DNA of 64,000 bases from Gossypium raimondii. Its lineage: Eukaryota > Streptophyta > Magnoliopsida > Malvales > Malvaceae. Both the position numbers and the translations under genes were made by a program. Within the stretch, counting starts at the first letter, position 1. The number at the start of each line of letters is the position of its first letter. Location of the stretch: the NCBI RefSeq assembly GCF_025698545.1, contig NC_068577.1, forward strand, positions 868,001-932,000. Reading direction: 5' to 3'. The notes beneath the pieces are model-generated. The model did not search any database. It was not told the origin of the DNA and saw nothing but the letters and a program-made list of their open reading frames with translations. Of the stretch, positions 61,693-64,000 are shown one piece after another.

Positions 61693-63365
61693 ATGGGAAA
61701 GAAAAGGAGCTGGTTTAGTTGGGTGAAAAAGATTTTTGCTTCTAATGCACAACCAAAAACACAGAAGGTTCATTTTCAGTACTTGTTACTTTTCAACTTT
61801 TGCTTCTTCTTCTTTTTTTTTTCTTTTTTCTTTTTGAATAATTAATAGCTTTTTGATTCATCTTTTTGGTTCTTTTTTCCTTTTTGTTTGTAATAATTTC
61901 GGTTTTACTTTTCAGAAATCAAGGAGGTGGAGATGGATTTTCGGAAAACTAAAGCTCAAGCAATGCCGCCCTGCATTACCGGCGATACCCCAGCAGAAAT
62001 CGTTATGTCAAGCAACCGAGGATCAAAGAAAGCATGCTTTGAATCTTGCCATTGCGACAGCTGCTGCAGCTGAAGTTGCGGTTGCTGCAGCACGAGCGGC
62101 AGCCGAGGTCGTTCGTCTGGCTAATGCCTCTAACCATTTCAGTAATTTCACAACAAAGGATAGGAACCGAGCTGCTATTAAGATCCAAACCGCTTTCCGG
62201 GCACATCTGGTGAGCTTACCTTTGAATATATAACTCGAGGATATCAAGCATCATTACTTTAGATGTTCTTCAATTTGGACTGGTATGGTACTCATGTTGC
62301 TGTTGAACAGGCAAGGAAAGCCCTACGGGCACTAAAGGGACTGGTGTTACTCCAAGCTATTATCCGTGGCCAAGTCACGAGACGTCGAGCAATGAAAAAT
62401 ATGAAATGCTTGCAATCTGGTACGGAGATGTACCCGGGGATCAAGGAGAAAGTAATTTGTCAAGACACCAGGAGAAATCAGAGCCTCGTACATAAAGATC
62501 AGTTGCAAGTCAAGGACATTATTGAAGTATGTTTCGTAATTCAAGTCGAACTATTTTTTTAACTGTTCTTTTTACTCTTCATTACATAGACAATATGATC
62601 TTTCAAATATATGCAAATAACTCGGAACCCGACACATAAATCGGGAATTTAGCTTTTACTATCCTCGTAACATTTTGTCATGGCCAGCACGAATACTATA
62701 GCCGAAGGAACTGGAATGATAGTGTGTTCTCTAAAGAAGACGCTGAAGCCGTATGGTTAAGAAGGCAAGAGGCAATGGCCAAACGAGAGCGTATGAAGAA
62801 ATACTCGTATTCTCATCGGGTAATTTTTCATATCATATCGATGTTTGCTACTTGATTTTATTCTGCTGTTGAGAAAATACCATATACTTTGCAGATCGTT
62901 TATTTATCCTTTCATTTCCTATAGGAGAGAGTGAATTCGTATATGCTCGATGAATCCGTGCACGTCAAAGAAACCGGAAGGAACAGCTTCTTGGAAGCAG
63001 AAGCAAATAGTGAGGGAACTAGAAGGGAAAGAATGATGATTTTAAAACACAATGTAGCTTCGAATTCGAGCACATGGGAAGTACACGGTCTGCAGGGATT
63101 GAATTCGCCGTATTTGTTTCCAAGGAGATCGTTTTGTCGTGTGCAGAACCAGAATCCCGCTGGGAATGACAGTTCCGTCCCAAGCTCTACGGTTTTTCCT
63201 ACCTATATGGCTGCAACTGAATCAGCAAAAGCAAAGGTAAGGTCAATGAGCACACCGAGGCAACGGCTCGGATTATCCGATACATGCTTCGATCATAACA
63301 TGCCATACAAGGGTGGACTTTCTCTTTGGTCTACATATAATGGTGAAACATTCAAGTATCAATGA
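61693..63365 (+). CDS. IQ-domain (IQD) calmodulin-binding protein
   Basis: Five exons join in frame to 385 residues: 61693-61767, 61916-62209, 62311-62526, 62688-62819, 62925-63365. The start is MGKKRSWFSWVKKIF, typical of plant IQD proteins. The IQ67 region begins at about residue 108 (RNRAAIKIQTAFRAHLARKALRAL) and is followed by LLQAIIRGQVTRRRA, a 1-5-10 style calmodulin-binding segment. The intron that splits the IQ motif is phase 0 after the HL residues, the conserved position for the family. A Ala-rich helix (ATAAAAEVAVAAARAAAEVV) precedes it. The C-terminal DUF4005-like block PTYMAATESAKAKVRSMSTPRQRLG is near residue 325-350. IQD proteins bind calmodulin and microtubules and act as scaffolds in calcium signalling. 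It appears intact. It is closest in architecture to the shorter IQDs; the exact orthologue is not resolved. Confidence 0.94.
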
Positions 63366-64000
63366 GAAGAAGAAGTCTCCCTATGAACAAACTTTCTTTT
63401 TGCCTGTATATGCAAGAAATAGAATATAGCTTCATATTACAAGGAAGACCCTTTTGAGTGTTGTGTGTGATGAGTGATACATATTGTTTTTTTTTTTTTT
63501 GTGTGTGTGTCTGTAAAACAGAGTTTGGAAAGATTTTTGTGCCAATTTGACATTGTATTATTTGAAAGATAAATATTTTAAAATTAAAGTATAGGGACTA
63601 AATTTTAAATTTTAAAAGAGTTTAAGGACCTTGGTTATTAAATAAAAATAATACGACTTATTTTGTATAAAAACAAAAGTAGTTTTTATAATAAATTTTC
63701 AATTAAATTGGTATCCGATTAGTCTACTTATGAACTTTAATTCAATGTGTAATATTATATATGAATTTTAATTTTGTGTAGTTTTATACTTAAAATATTA
63801 ATCTAATTCAATTTTCACTAACTACTAACCTAATTATCGATATAACACCATCTTAAGTATACATATTGCAATACAAGTAAATATATATCTAATATAAAAT
63901 AAATTGATGTAATTATTCTTTTAAATGTGTAGAATTGAAACAAAATTAAATTTTATGTATACATTTAAATCGAATCAAAATTTCATATGTATACTACCTC
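63366..64000. other. 3' flank of the IQD gene
   Basis: 3' untranslated sequence with a (T)n(GT)n tract at about 63487-63512, then AT-rich sequence to the end of the window. No gene recognised. Confidence 0.55.

Noticed and set aside
62003-62247. Antisense frames over the Ala-rich part of the IQD exon
   Set aside because: They are the complement of GC-rich Ala codons in a well-supported exon.
1-64000. CRISPR array, rRNA or operon structure
   Set aside because: No regularly spaced repeats with unique spacers, no ribosomal core sequence, and genes have introns and separate promoters. A convincing tRNA fold was not found by eye, which does not exclude one.

Overview
The window is AT-rich nuclear DNA from a flowering plant. 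The genes are intron-rich with GT/AG junctions, several proteins belong to plant-specific families (DC1 zinc-finger proteins, IQD calmodulin targets, a plastid release-factor paralogue lacking GGQ, CDKE kinase), and LTR, LINE and MITE debris fills the gaps. From memory the repeats look most like Gossypium (Malvaceae); this is an inference and was not tested by any search.

Positions 1-16,400 are a locally duplicated cluster on the minus strand. It holds two full-length DC1 (Cys/His-rich C1) genes, DC1-A (9415-12513) and DC1-B (4390-7604). Each has a large DC1 exon and a second exon, over 1.3 kb away, that encodes a coiled-coil tail. Around them lie one broken DC1 copy and at least four 5'-end relics, all on the same strand. 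DC1-A carries a one-base frameshift in a poly-A run of exon 2. A 2.1-kb solo LTR (13622-15751) sits in the upstream flank with a 5-bp target duplication, and a related unoccupied site survives at about 1721.

Positions 16,500-42,600 hold five ordinary genes: mevalonate diphosphate decarboxylase (minus, 10 exons, one GC-AG intron); aspartyl aminopeptidase (plus, 9 exons); PrfB3-like release-factor paralogue (plus, 6 exons, with an 84-bp in-frame intron that is open in all codons); an unrecognised Trp/Asn-rich protein (minus, 2 exons); and an Agenet/Tudor protein (minus) whose frame breaks at a GGG. A degenerate LINE lies at 22.0-24.0 kb between the decarboxylase and the aminopeptidase.

Positions 42,600-53,300 are mostly repeat: a dispersed repeat pair flanking the Agenet gene, a 570-bp tandem duplication with a hAT-like MITE in each unit, a Copia-like LTR remnant, and decayed LINE pieces. 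Positions 53,300-64,000 hold a membrane-anchored methyltransferase-like gene (minus), a CDKE/CDK8 Mediator kinase with an uninterrupted coding exon (plus), and an IQD gene with five coding exons (plus).

The genes do not form a pathway or operon. I found no CRISPR array, rRNA or convincing tRNA, and no evidence of a new multi-gene system. The most unusual points are the DC1 plus coiled-coil architecture with its debris field, the in-frame intron of the PrfB3 paralogue, and the two single-base frame breaks.
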